Source: Cyanobacterium sp. Dongsha4 (GTDB lineage: Bacteria; Cyanobacteriota; Cyanobacteriia; Cyanobacteriales; Cyanobacteriaceae). From it: a DNA stretch of 64,000 bases. The stretch spans positions 1 to 64,000 of the forward strand of contig NZ_CP084098.1 of NCBI RefSeq assembly GCF_036345015.1, in the 5' to 3' direction. Both the position numbers and the translations under genes were made by a program. Every line of letters starts with the position of its first letter. Position 1 is the first letter of the stretch. A model generated the notes under the pieces. It searched no databases and was not told the origin of the DNA. It saw only the letters and a list, made by a program, of their open reading frames with translations. This document shows, piece by piece, positions 9,709 to 18,170 of this stretch.

Positions 9709-10035
9709 ACAATAGACCTCTGGCAAAATCAGAATGAAGATAAAATTAGTGCAATTGAAAACTGCATTGGTTATTTGAGCTATGATTTTTTGTTGTAAGT
9801 CGAAAGCAAAAGGCAAAAGTAAACCGTATTTAGACTTTAGGTTTATATTTTTACCTAGTTTTGTCTCTGTTTCATATCTCTAGTCAGTAAAGTTTTAAAA
9901 CCAATTTTATCACTGCTCCCTGTTGATTAAATTATGTAAGAAGTCCAATATATCATCCCTAGTAAAAAAAAATATAACCAAAACTCAATATTTTTGATAT
10001 ATATGTTACTAGGGAACAAAAAATAAAAAAATTTT
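9709..10035. repeat. Gap with a dispersed repeat shared with 45.04-45.23 kb
   Basis: A 327-bp non-coding gap between ftrV and the response regulator. From 9767 to 9884 it holds two blocks also found at 45040-45225: one beginning TTGGTTATTTGAGCTATGAT and containing GTTGTAAGTCGAAAG, the second containing TTACCTAGTTTTGTCTCTG. A TAGACCTCTGGCAAAA word near 9714 also resembles TAGACCTCGTGCAAAA at 13869, which suggests old mobile-element ends. The last 100 bp are AT-rich and probably hold the promoter of the next gene; I see no clear promoter boxes. Confidence 0.6.
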
Positions 10036-10788
10036 ATGTTGTGTCTGGATTTACCACCAATTGGCGCTAATGAAAAAGTATCAATCAACTATAACATCCT
10101 TGTAGTTGAAGATGAGCAGTTGATTCGTAATATGATTGCCTTAAATCTTGCAGATGAGGGTTACAATGTAATTCAAGCAGAAAATGGCAGAGAAGCATTA
10201 AATGTTCTTGAGCGTATTGGAGAAGAAAACTCGAAAGAAAAAATAGACCTAATTATTCTCGACTTAATGTTACCAGAAGTAAACGGCTTAGATATTTGTC
10301 GTTTACTACGTTATAGAGGAAATAATATTCCTATCCTTATTTTAAGTGCCAAAGCCGCCGAAACAGACAGAGTCTTAGGCTTAGAAATAGGTGCAGACGA
10401 CTATGTAACTAAACCTTTCAGCATGAAAGAACTTATTGCTCGTTGTCGTGCCTTACTACGAAGAAATAACATCAACAATAATATCTCCAGTGCTATTCGT
10501 CAATTTAAAGATATAACCTTATACACCACAGAGTGTAGAGTGACTGTCAGGGGAGAAGAAGTAAGTCTTTCACCCAAAGAATTTCGTCTTTTAGAACTAT
10601 TTATGACTTATCCTAAAAGAGTCTGGGACAGAGAACAACTCATCGAAAATATCTGGGGTGCTGATTTTCTGGGAGATACAAAAACGGTTGATGTCCATAT
10701 CCGTTGGCTAAGAGAAAAATTAGAACTTGATCCTAGCAATCCTGAGTACATAGTAACGGTAAGAGGATTTGGCTATCGTTTCGGATAA
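10036..10788 (+). CDS. OmpR/PhoB-family response regulator
   Basis: A 250-residue two-domain response regulator. The receiver (about 20-140) has the acidic pair in ILVVEDEQ, the phospho-acceptor Asp in LIILDLMLP and the Lys in ADDYVTKPF. The C-terminal winged helix (about 150-250) has LSPKEFRLLELF, a recognition helix with DTKTVDVHIRWLREKL, and the wing VTVRGFGYRFG. It should be a DNA-binding regulator of a two-component system; no histidine kinase gene is nearby. The sequence differs from my memory of RpaA and RpaB, so no symbol is assigned. The ~18-residue leader before the receiver may mean the true start is slightly downstream. Confidence 0.9.
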   Translation: MLCLDLPPIGANEKVSINYNILVVEDEQLIRNMIALNLADEGYNVIQAENGREALNVLERIGEENSKEKIDLIILDLMLPEVNGLDICRLLRYRGNNIPILILSAKAAETDRVLGLEIGADDYVTKPFSMKELIARCRALLRRNNINNNISSAIRQFKDITLYTTECRVTVRGEEVSLSPKEFRLLELFMTYPKRVWDREQLIENIWGADFLGDTKTVDVHIRWLREKLELDPSNPEYIVTVRGFGYRFG

Positions 10789-11025
10789 TTGGTTCAGATA
10801 AAAATTGAACACTAATAAACAGGGGGATGAGGTAAAACCTTTTTTCCCCAGAGTTTTTTCTTCATAAACATCTTCAAAATCAAACACTTTTATAGTTATT
10901 TTTGTTTCAATCAAGTTTGATACAGGTTAAAAAATTTTGTAGGATTGGTATCGCCTACTATTTGTGTTTTTGAGATGAATATTATTATTCTTAAACTGTT
11001 TCATTCTTATTTGAAACGACTATCT

Positions 11026-11292
11026 TTAATCTTTTGACACAGATGGAAGACTACAACAATTCACTTCATCCAAGCAGATTTTTCCCCACTGCAAAGCCCA
11101 ACGCACTAACTCTACACGATTATCAGTTTTGGTTTTAGAAAGAATATTACTAATATGATTATCAACAGTTCTTTTACTAATCTCTAGTTTATCGGCAATA
11201 TCATGATTAGTTAGTCCTGTTGCCACTAATTCAAGGATTTCTAATTCCCTTTCTGATAGAATTGGAAATTCTGACGTGTTGCCAGTAGTCAT
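11026..11292 (-). CDS. pedR: PedR-type LuxR-family redox regulator
   Basis: An 88-residue protein that is almost only a LuxR/FixJ helix-turn-helix: LSERELEILELVATGLTNHD and ISKRTVDNHISNILSKTKT. It lacks a receiver domain. The size and the cysteines near the C terminus (Cys73, Cys79, Cys80) match PedR of Synechocystis, a small regulator that is active as an oxidised form and is inactivated by thioredoxin reduced from photosynthetic electron transport. The cysteines are visible; the redox mechanism is family knowledge. ftrV, which feeds electrons to thioredoxin, lies nearby. Confidence 0.85.
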   Translation of the reverse strand: MTTGNTSEFPILSERELEILELVATGLTNHDIADKLEISKRTVDNHISNILSKTKTDNRVELVRWALQWGKICLDEVNCCSLPSVSKD

Positions 11293-11569
11293 AAGTATTT
11301 TTAATCCAGTATTTTTGCTTATTATTTTTATTATTCTATCTCAAATCACGACAAACTCTAAAATTCTCCATGAAAGAGTATCATAAGAAAAGGGCTAAAG
11401 CAATAATTTTTTTCTTAGGTAAAAATTCATCAAACAAAGTCTTAATAAGTTAAGAAATTCGGGAATTAAAGAGACTCTTATATATAAGGTTTACACTTAG
11501 TTCTTTAGTTTTTGTGTATTATGATGAAATATCAGTATCAGTTATTCAATTTTTAGATAATATCTTTTC

Positions 11570-12145
11570 GTGCATTTTGATAACCTTTCTCTTGTTCAAA
11601 TATTAGCTATTTTGTCTGCATCGGCGGCAGGGGGATTAAGAATCGGTTTACCCCTACTAATTATAGGTTTAATTAGAATAGACCAACTTTGGGATAATAT
11701 ACCTTTTCTTTCGTCATTTCCTCCGCAAGTTATCATTGGCGTTTTAAGCAGTTGGTCATTATTTGAACTATTGGGCAGTAAAAAATTAATAGGGTTAAGA
11801 ATAATACAAATTATTCAGTTGATTTTTAGTCCTTTTGTGGGGGGAATAATGGCGGTAGGGGTTGCCCGTTTATTAGAGGTACAAATAACTCCTTTATGGT
11901 TGTTAGGATTGATAGGAGGCTTATTCGCATTAGTCTTAAAATTAGTTCAAGTTGGCTGGTTTTTCCGTTTGGGAAAAATACCAATAATGTTTATTTTTAT
12001 TGAAGATTTTTTATCTGCTATTTTAGTTGTGTTTGCCTTGGATGCACCTAAAAATGGAGGTTTAATTGCTATGTTATTACTTTGGATTGCAATACGTAGC
12101 TCTACAGAATGGAAATATAGAAAGGAAACTATTAGTAAAAAATGA
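11570..12145 (+). CDS. DUF4126 membrane protein
   Basis: A 191-residue hydrophobic protein with about five or six membrane segments. The N-terminal ILAILSASAAGGLRIGLPLL and the VIIGVLSSWSLFELLGSKKL stretch fit DUF4126, an uncharacterised inner-membrane family common in cyanobacteria. The only suitable start is GTG at 11570, with no strong ribosome site, so the start is less certain than the rest. Function unknown. Convergent with the secreted-protein gene at 12346. Confidence 0.75.
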   Translation: MHFDNLSLVQILAILSASAAGGLRIGLPLLIIGLIRIDQLWDNIPFLSSFPPQVIIGVLSSWSLFELLGSKKLIGLRIIQIIQLIFSPFVGGIMAVGVARLLEVQITPLWLLGLIGGLFALVLKLVQVGWFFRLGKIPIMFIFIEDFLSAILVVFALDAPKNGGLIAMLLLWIAIRSSTEWKYRKETISKK

Positions 12146-12176
12146 GTTTCTATTAGGCAAATTTAAAAGGGCAATG

Positions 12177-12252
12177 GGCAAAGGTAAATAGTTGATAATT
12201 AAGAATTAAGAATTAAAAACCCCGTTCACGATCAAAGGGAGTGTAAGAGCCG
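12177..12252. repeat. 76-bp intergenic repeat, copy 1 (copy 2 at 32825-32900)
   Basis: A 76-bp block running from GGCAAAGGTAAATAGTTGAT to GGGAGTGTAAGAGCCG, nearly identical (a handful of mismatches by eye) to 32825-32900 in the same orientation. Both copies sit between convergent genes. Flanking sequence on both sides also consists of the short-motif repeats seen elsewhere in the window. No ORF or RNA gene is recognised in it. Confidence 0.8.
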
Positions 12253-12345
12253 AAGACGAACTCTCCTAACTCGTTTCTCCCTAATCCCCCAACAACAACC
12301 TGACACCTACCCTTACCCGATATTCTTAAATCTAACAGAGGTTAC

Positions 12346-13242
12346 TTATTGCTCATTAGTTAATTTTAAATAACCTCTTTCTTGAAGGAATGCTTTTAAA
12401 GCGGTGGGGAAATCCGGATGTTGTCCGACTTCTTCAAATTCTGCATTATAAATAGTTAAGCCAGTAGTATCATTGCGATCGAAGTTTTCTAACATAAATT
12501 GCCAACCTTCTTCATACTCATCTAGTAAAATTTTTTGAGCCACATATCCAGCTAAAACCCCATTTACTTCATAATCATTTGCTATTCCTTCTTTTAGGGC
12601 TGTTAGCATATCATCGGCGGTTTCTTGTAAATAATTGGGATAATTACGGGTGTTTTCGATTAGCTCTCCTTTTTTAACATCATAAATTAAACTAGGAGGA
12701 TAAGACCCTGCATAAGAACTAAAAGCATAAAGAAAACTATTATCATTAGTCACAAATTGCAAAGAATTATCCTCTTTTAAATCTTTAAAAATTCCTCCAC
12801 CAGAGTTTAAATTTTCGATACTGGTTTCAACAAATTTCCCATCCAACCATGTATAAATATAAAAACTGGTACAACAATGAGCCCCACCACTGTAGGTTTG
12901 AATAACAATGTAAGGGTAGGGATTATCTTTTTCTGAGGGTTGAAAATAAACTTGAGAAAAAAAAGTCTCTTTAGATGCTTTGAATTTTTCTTTTCCCTGA
13001 TAAAAAAGTCTATATTTTAAATTATCGTCATTATTTTCAAAATTATAGGGCTGGAAATCAATTTCAATGGATAAGTCTCCTTCTGTTAGCCTTTTGCCTT
13101 GAAATGCCGGTGTTTCATTGGTTAACTCTAATTGATTCTTAATCTGTGTTTCGGCTAATAGTTTATTTGGTAAAAAAGAGGAAATTAAAGAGAATGAAAT
13201 AAGAAAATACGCTCCAGTGCTAAAAATAGTGGAATATTTCAT
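12346..13242 (-). CDS. Predicted secreted/periplasmic protein of unknown function
   Basis: A 298-residue protein with a clear signal peptide: basic MKYSTIF start, a hydrophobic stretch to about residue 25, and likely cleavage near LLAETQ (about 30). The mature part has YIVIQTYSGGAHCCTSFYIY, with a Cys pair, and a C-terminal segment YEVNGVLAGYVAQKILLDEY. I recognise no catalytic motif. It may bind or sense something in the periplasm, but nothing in the neighbourhood points to a pathway. Followed on its strand, across a gap, by the NIL-ferredoxin gene's upstream region. Confidence 0.7.
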   Translation of the reverse strand: MKYSTIFSTGAYFLISFSLISSFLPNKLLAETQIKNQLELTNETPAFQGKRLTEGDLSIEIDFQPYNFENNDDNLKYRLFYQGKEKFKASKETFFSQVYFQPSEKDNPYPYIVIQTYSGGAHCCTSFYIYTWLDGKFVETSIENLNSGGGIFKDLKEDNSLQFVTNDNSFLYAFSSYAGSYPPSLIYDVKKGELIENTRNYPNYLQETADDMLTALKEGIANDYEVNGVLAGYVAQKILLDEYEEGWQFMLENFDRNDTTGLTIYNAEFEEVGQHPDFPTALKAFLQERGYLKLTNEQ

Positions 13243-13430
13243 AGGTTTTTGATTAAAAATTCAAGGGAAAATTAAATATTTTTTGAGGACTTATGTTGAA
13301 ACAAAATATGATAAAGAATATCTCCTAAAAACTAGAGATTAGGGTGAATACCTGAATTTATAAGCACTTTTACTGATTCGGTGACTTCTAACTTCATCAC
13401 TCATACTTTTTCTATAACCCCAAGTAAGTG

Positions 13431-13835
13431 TTACATATTGCTTGTAATGGCTTGTACAGGGCAAGTGGGAATACATTGTTCACAAACAATACAAGTTTGT
13501 TGCCTAAATTGTAATTGATAACTACTAGGATTAATGGTTAAAGATTCTGTGGGACATACTCCTGTACATAAACCGCAGTGAACACAAATTTCCTCATCAA
13601 TAATAATTTCTCCTGTTGTTAGGGATACCCCTATGTTATTGCTTTTCATCCAATCGATCGCAGCTTCTAATTGATCAATATCTCCCGATAACTCTAAAAC
13701 TAATTTCCCTACTTGATTAGGGGCAACAGCCGCTCGAATTATATTTGCGGCAATGTTAAATTCTTTTGCTAGTCGATAAGTGACGGGCATTTGCACGACT
13801 GTACGGGGAAAACTAAGGGTTACTCTTTTCTTCAT
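13431..13835 (-). CDS. NIL-domain 2x[4Fe-4S] ferredoxin-like protein
   Basis: A 134-residue protein with an N-terminal NIL domain (about 1-75, a small ACT-like fold also found in methionine transporters) and a C-terminal bacterial-type ferredoxin (about 78-134) with two cluster motifs, CVHCGLCTGVCP and CIVCEQCIPTCP. Such proteins are common in cyanobacteria and are thought to have electron-transfer or sulfur-related roles; the exact partner is not known. Start ATG at 13835 gives the usual length. Confidence 0.88.
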   Translation of the reverse strand: MKKRVTLSFPRTVVQMPVTYRLAKEFNIAANIIRAAVAPNQVGKLVLELSGDIDQLEAAIDWMKSNNIGVSLTTGEIIIDEEICVHCGLCTGVCPTESLTINPSSYQLQFRQQTCIVCEQCIPTCPVQAITSNM

Positions 13836-14063
13836 TTCTACTTATAAAAATCCATCTATATCAATAATAGACCTCGTGCAAAATAAAAACTAGAATTAAG
13901 TTGACCTGAGTTTGAGATAAAATTGTCGATTTTTGTTAAATCATTAATGCTAGAGAAATATGATACCTGAAATTTTGCTAAATCACATATTACTGCTGAA
14001 TAACTGAGGTTCATGAAGACATAATCATAACTGGGGTTACAATATATTAAAGTTGCGCCTATT

Positions 14064-14460
14064 GTGGATGAGATTATCAAAGTAATGAAAAAAATTATTA
14101 TTGTCGGTAGTGGTATTGTAGGAAGTGCGATCGCAAAGCTCCTCAATGTTTCTGCTCAGACTATTCTAAATTGGATTAGAGCTTTGGCACTAGAAAATTA
14201 TGAAAAGCCTGAACCCTGCGAAGCGGTCGTTGTGGGACTAGATGAACTTTGGCATTTTATAGAGTCAAAAAAAACAAGTTATGGATCTGGAAAGCTTATG
14301 ACCGCAATACTAACAGACTTATCGACTGGGAATTGGGAAACCGTGATAGTGAAACCCTCAAAAAACTTTTAATTAGATTACTAAAATGGGATGTAACAGT
14401 CTACTGTATTGATAATTGGAAACCATACCAAGAGTTATTCCTTTGGTTCTGTCATTGATG
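14064..14460 (+). pseudogene. IS1-family transposase remnant, frameshifted and truncated
   Basis: Two overlapping frames encode pieces of an IS1-type transposase: a helix-turn-helix segment AIAKLLNVSAQTILNWIRAL, then VVGLDELWHFIESKK (start of the DDE domain), then in the next frame NKLWIWKAYDRNTNRLIDWE and VTVYCIDNWKPYQE. The frames meet at a run of eight A (14267-14274); one more A would restore a continuous SKKNK. IS1 elements can use programmed frameshifting at A runs, but here the 5' zinc-finger part and the 3' third are also missing, so the copy is dead. I see no convincing terminal inverted repeats; TAGACCTCGTGCAAAA at 13869 may be a left-end relic. Confidence 0.8.
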
Positions 14461-14875
14461 CTTTTACTGGTGGCGGTGTATTGCCTCCTAGCTAGATTGT
14501 AAGGTATCTATAAGTTTTTATTCTTTAGGTGAAGGTGTTTTTTTATAAGACTTTTGCTTAAACTACCCTAAATTACGGATAAGTTAAATAAAATCATAAC
14601 AAATAATTAGTTTTATTTATATAAACTATTACCTCTCAAGCAGAACAGTGTAAGATTTCTCCCTGTTTTCCTTGGAGGGCTTTTTTCTGTCAACATGGGA
14701 AAAAAACAATTTACAGTGTTTTGGGAAAAAGACTATTACGCAACTTGTAAAGGAATAAAAATGCGTGAAAACATTTAACTACATCGACAAAAACTGTCTT
14801 TCCATAACCTCTAGTTATTAATGTTTCTAATTTTCAGGTAATATTTACTAATGATAGTTTTAAATAAGAATAACT
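14461..14875. other. Non-coding ndhB leader region
   Basis: About 415 bp without a supportable gene. The first ~50 bp are probably the tail of the dead IS1 copy. The rest is AT-rich and leads into ndhB, with a T-rich stretch CTTGGAGGGCTTTTTTCTG near 14670 that could belong to a terminator or leader hairpin, though I find no strong stem. No small RNA was recognised. Confidence 0.4.
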
Positions 14876-16453
14876 ATGGATTTTTCCAGTCAAATAGCTA
14901 GTCAACTAAATGCGGTCACAATTCTGCCAGAAGGAATTGTTACTGTAACTTTATTATTAGTCTTAATTGGTGATTTAATTTTTGGACGTAAATCAGCTAA
15001 CACTTTAGCATACTTCTCCGTAATTGGTTTATTTAGTGCTGTTGTTGCCTTATTTTACGGTTGGAATAACACAGAAATAACCTCTTTTTTAGGTGCTTTC
15101 ACCGCCGACAATTTGAGTATTGTTTTTCGTGCCATTGTAGCCCTTTCAACGGCGATAACTATATTAATGTCTATTGCCTATATTGAAAACACAGGAACAT
15201 CTCTCGCTGAATTTATCGGTATTATGCTTACTGCTACTTTAGGGGGAATGCTTTTATGTGGGGCATCTGAATTAGTAATGGTGTTTGTATCCTTAGAAAT
15301 GCTTAGTATTTCTTCTTATTTAATGACAGGATACATGAAACGAGATCCCCGTTCTAATGAAGCCGCTTTGAAATATTTGCTAATTGGTGCGGCAAGTTCT
15401 GCTATTTTCCTTTATGGTTCATCCTTGCTCTATGGTTTGTCTGGGGGATTGACCAACATTAACGAAATCGGTGCCGTATTACAAGCAGGAGAAGGTTTAG
15501 AATCTCTTGGTTTAGCCATCGCCTTAGTATTTATGATTGCAGGGATTGCGTTTAAAATTTCTGCTGTGCCTTTCCACCAGTGGACTCCCGATGTTTATGA
15601 AGGCTCTCCTACTCCAGTAGTTGCATTTTTATCTGTGGGTTCAAAAGCGGCAGGATTTGCGATCGCAATTCGTTTATTAGTCACAGTATTTGAACCAGTA
15701 GCTCAACAATGGCATTTCATTTTTACCGCTTTAGCCATTTTAAGTATGGTGTTAGGCAACGTAGTGGCATTAGCTCAAACTAGCATGAAACGTATGTTAG
15801 CGTACTCTTCCATCGGACAAGCAGGATTTGTCATGATTGGTTTAGTTGCTAGTACAACAGCAGGTTACTCAAGTATAATCTTTTACTTGTTTATTTATCT
15901 ATTCATGAACCTCGGTGCTTTTGCCTGTGTGATTTTATTCTCTTTAAGAACGGGAACAGATAAAATTAGTGACTATGCAGGACTATATCAAAAAGACCCC
16001 TTACTAACTTTAGGATTAAGTCTTTGTTTACTATCCCTAGGCGGAATACCCCCCTTAGCAGGATTTTTCGGCAAAATCTACATTTTTTGGGCAGGTTGGC
16101 AAGCAGGACTTTATAGCCTTGTTTTAGTAGCCCTCGTTACCAGTGTTATCTCCATCTACTACTACATTAGAGTAGTCAAAATGATGGTTGTTAAAGAACC
16201 TCATGAAATGTCCGAAGTAGTGAAAAACTATCCTTCCGTGCGTTGGAATATGAGTGGAATGCGTCCTATTCAAATTAGTTTAATCATTTTAACCATTGCC
16301 ACATCCCTTATCGGAATATTATCTAACCCCGTAGTTAACGTTGCTAATCAATCTGTAACTAGCAGTCGTGTTTTAGAAGCATCTTTAACTCAAGCTAGTG
16401 CTAATATTGATAGTACGATGGATGACCAAACAAAAAACATCGCTCTGCGTTAA
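14876..16453 (+). CDS. ndhB: NAD(P)H-quinone oxidoreductase subunit 2 (NdhB)
   Basis: A 525-residue, strongly hydrophobic protein with about 14 membrane helices, matching NdhB of the photosynthetic NDH-1 complex. Typical stretches are [40 protein letters not shown] and [15 protein letters not shown], the proton-translocating core with buried lysines and glutamates. NDH-1 takes part in respiration, cyclic electron flow around photosystem I and CO2 uptake in the thylakoid membrane. Length is normal and the reading frame intact. It is monocistronic here and ends about 200 bp before tRNA-Tyr. Confidence 0.96.
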   Translation: MDFSSQIASQLNAVTILPEGIVTVTLLLVLIGDLIFGRKSANTLAYFSVIGLFSAVVALFYGWNNTEITSFLGAFTADNLSIVFRAIVALSTAITILMSIAYIENTGTSLAEFIGIMLTATLGGMLLCGASELVMVFVSLEMLSISSYLMTGYMKRDPRSNEAALKYLLIGAASSAIFLYGSSLLYGLSGGLTNINEIGAVLQAGEGLESLGLAIALVFMIAGIAFKISAVPFHQWTPDVYEGSPTPVVAFLSVGSKAAGFAIAIRLLVTVFEPVAQQWHFIFTALAILSMVLGNVVALAQTSMKRMLAYSSIGQAGFVMIGLVASTTAGYSSIIFYLFIYLFMNLGAFACVILFSLRTGTDKISDYAGLYQKDPLLTLGLSLCLLSLGGIPPLAGFFGKIYIFWAGWQAGLYSLVLVALVTSVISIYYYIRVVKMMVVKEPHEMSEVVKNYPSVRWNMSGMRPIQISLIILTIATSLIGILSNPVVNVANQSVTSSRVLEASLTQASANIDSTMDDQTKNIALR

Positions 16454-16651
16454 AAAAATTGAGGGAATAGCCCATAAAATATTAGATTAGGAAATTTATA
16501 AATGTTATGCAAAAATTTCCTAACTTAATAATGCTATTCCCTTTAACTATTGCTTTCGGAACATACCTTATTAATTGTCTCACCAATTTTTTTTATATTT
16601 GTTGGCATTTTTTTTTATATTCAGTTATAATTATTAAATGTGAAAACAAAA

Positions 16652-16733
16652 GGGTCGATGCCCGAGTGGTTAATGGGGGCGGACTGTAAATCCGCTGGCT
16701 ATGCCTACGCTGGTTCAAATCCAGCTCGGCCCA
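16652..16733 (+). tRNA. tRNA-Tyr (GTA)
   Basis: An 82-nt class II tRNA. Acceptor GGGTCGA pairs with TCGGCCC, the anticodon loop CTGTAAA carries GTA at 16686-16688, there is a long variable arm, and the T arm contains GGTTCAAATCC. Discriminator A at 16733; CCA is not encoded. Only 3 nt separate it from tRNA-Thr, so the two are probably co-transcribed. Confidence 0.96.
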
Positions 16734-16736
16734 GTT

Positions 16737-16808
16737 GCCTTTGTAGCTCAGTGGTAGAGCACACCCTTGGTAAGGGTGAGGTCACGAGTTCAATCCTCGT
16801 CAAAGGCT
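16737..16808 (+). tRNA. tRNA-Thr (GGT), homing target of the adjacent CAST
   Basis: A 72-nt tRNA. Acceptor GCCTTTG pairs with CAAAGGC, the anticodon stem CACCC/GGGTG encloses TTGGTAA with anticodon GGT at 16769-16771, and the T arm contains CGAGTTCAATCCTCG. CCA is not encoded. Bases 16779-16795 (AGGTCACGAGTTCAATC) are an exact 17-nt match to the detached spacer at 16970-16986, and the three bases before them, 16776-16778, are GTG, which fits the GTN PAM of Cas12k. Confidence 0.96.
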
Positions 16809-16854
16809 CTTTACTAAACGGTTATAATTGCTTGTCGATATATTTGTTTACTAT

Positions 16855-16963
16855 CGAATAACATTTTATCTGTTATCGTTAACAAATTGTTGTCATCTTA
16901 ACGAATTAACTGTCGTCTTAACAAATTGCTGTCGCTGAATAATCGTTAACAAATTAAATGTCA
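16855..16963 (-). repeat. CAST end, cas12k/CRISPR side (five TnsB-type end repeats)
   Basis: Five copies of an 18-bp word TTAACAnnTTnnnTGTCn at 16858, 16879, 16898, 16918 and 16946. They correspond in reverse complement to the four repeats of the opposite end (24787-24957). The segment CGAATAACATTTTATCTG from 16855 mirrors the outermost 24.94-kb repeat. V-K CAST ends are known to be built from such repeats bound by TnsB. The tip may be the TGTCGA at 16833 or may have lost its TGT at 16855. Confidence 0.85.
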
Positions 16964-16969
16964 TTTTAT

Positions 16970-16996
16970 GATTGAACTCGTGACCTCTTTCAATCC
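16970..16996 (-). CRISPR. Delocalised homing repeat-spacer unit targeting tRNA-Thr
   Basis: On the minus strand a partial CRISPR repeat ending GGATTGAAAG (16987-16996) is followed by the 17-nt spacer AGGTCACGAGTTCAATC (16970-16986), which is identical to tRNA-Thr 16779-16795. The partial repeat matches the end of the local array repeat in most of its last ten bases. Placement between the array and the transposon end, a 17-nt match to a tRNA gene and a GTN PAM are the published signs of V-K CAST chromosomal homing. The target lies 54 bp (PAM to the TGTCGA tip), close to known insertion spacings. Confidence 0.88.
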
Positions 16997-17053
16997 ACAT
17001 ATATATCTATTATAATTATAGCCATTTTTGTATTTTGCTGTTTTATGATGATC

Positions 17054-17163
17054 CTTTCGATCGCACCGAGAAGTAAACTCATCTGCAACCTGTATCACTT
17101 GCGTGGTTTACTTCTAGCCTGATTGTACTTTCGATCGCACTGGGAAGTAAACTCATCTGCAAC
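17054..17163 (-). CRISPR. Minimal CRISPR array, two 36-nt repeats
   Basis: Two direct copies of a 36-nt repeat at 17128-17163 and 17054-17089, differing at two positions, separated by a 38-nt spacer (17090-17127). Read on the minus strand, each begins GTTGCAGATGAGTTTACTTC and ends GCGATCGAAAG, the GAAAG ending usual for V-K repeats. The next unit on the same strand is the degenerate homing repeat at 16987. The spacer itself contains GTTTACTTCT, echoing the repeat. There is no room for a tracrRNA between the array and the cas12k remnant. Confidence 0.8.
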
Positions 17164-17196
17164 TGCCATCGAGTTCACTGGTTGCTTTGACTCTAT

Positions 17197-18079
17197 TCAA
17201 CCCATGATAATATTAGGATTACCCTGATATTTAACTCTACTAGGACGAGGAAAAGACTGATGTAAATTTTTCTGACTGGTCTTTTTCCGTTTAAGGCACT
17301 GCTTCTGATTATCATTTAGAGAAGGTTTCTTCTCCATACTTTCGATAATCTTAGATACTTGAGTTAGTTTCTCCTGTCAAACCTCCTGTGTACCCTCATT
17401 CATCGGTTAGTAAACGGGTTACTCTCAGTGAGAAGATATTTCTGCAATAACTTGGCTTCATTTTCATCTTTAGGTACATTTTGAGACGCAGTGATAAGAG
17501 TATTTAACCATTGTTGATCACTTAAATTTCTACCTTTAGGTAATCTGGCTTCAATCTGCTTTTCCAGTCTCTCTATTTCTATCTCCGTCTTGCGGTAAAG
17601 TTTGTCAAATTTATCCCTTTGTTCAGGTTGAGTAGGTATCTTTTGATTATGCTTAATCAAATAAGTGATAGCCGTTTTTTCTAAAATATCACTACTGTCA
17701 CGATGCCTTTGAAATAAATACTTATGCTTTTCTTCTGTCTTTTTATTAGATATTTGGTTGAGAATTATCTGAGCTTGAGCTTATGTTGTGACGCTAACCA
17801 AGAAGCAAAGATATAATTAACTAGGTTAATGGCTGAACCATAAAAATTACTTGGTAAGCCTGTGAAGGGGGGAACTTTTTTCAGAGTAGCACATAAATCT
17901 TTAACAATATCCGAAGGCATTTTTCCTTTATCCTGCCATTGAGACAAATCAGGATGCTCCCCCACTTGTCTTATCAATTCCGTCATCAGTGGGGTATATT
18001 GTTCCGCCATATATTGCCAGAGCCTTTGGCGGGTTTGTTCCGGGGCGATTAACTGGCAACAGATAGTTTTAATTGTCAT
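17197..18079 (-). pseudogene. cas12k: cas12k remnant (type V-K effector), three fragments
   Basis: Three pieces resemble Cas12k in order. Piece 1 starts at ATG 18079 (MTIKTICCQLIAPEQTRQRL to NYIFASWLASQHKLK). Piece 2, in another frame from about 17770 to 17400, has ILEKTAITYLIKHNQKI and RLEKQIEARLPKGRNLS. Piece 3, about 17365-17197, has ESMEKKPSLNDNQKQCLKRK and RVKYQGNPNIIMG, then stops. Compared with the ~640-residue family, one frameshift, at least two internal deletions and loss of the whole C-terminal RuvC-like half are evident. It cannot give a working effector. It lies divergently to the cvkR gene, as in intact systems. Confidence 0.88.
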
Positions 18080-18085
18080 AACTTT

Positions 18086-18105
18086 AAAATAACATATTGT
18101 TTTTA
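18086..18105. promoter_or_regulatory. Candidate CvkR operator in the cas12k-cvkR intergenic region
   Basis: The 91-bp divergent spacer contains an imperfect palindrome AACATATTGTT at 18091-18101. As I recall, CvkR of Anabaena binds a WnnACATnATGTnnW motif in cas12k promoters; the site here differs from that at one core base. The motif is seen; the function is inferred. Confidence 0.45.
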
Positions 18106-18170
18106 TAAATAGCAAGATAATGGTAAACTTAATTGATAAATTATTGTTTTCGAGTAGTACAATATAGATT

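Noticed and set aside
13856-14146. 96-residue minus-strand ORF before the IS1 relic
   Set aside because: Overlaps the dead transposase in antisense and has no family signs.
16507-16861. Two short plus-strand ORFs over the tRNA-Tyr/tRNA-Thr region
   Set aside because: They run through well-defined tRNA genes and the CAST end, and their products resemble no protein.
17164-17196. tracrRNA between cas12k and the CRISPR array
   Set aside because: Only about 33 bp are available, far below the size of V-K tracrRNAs, and no anti-repeat is visible there.
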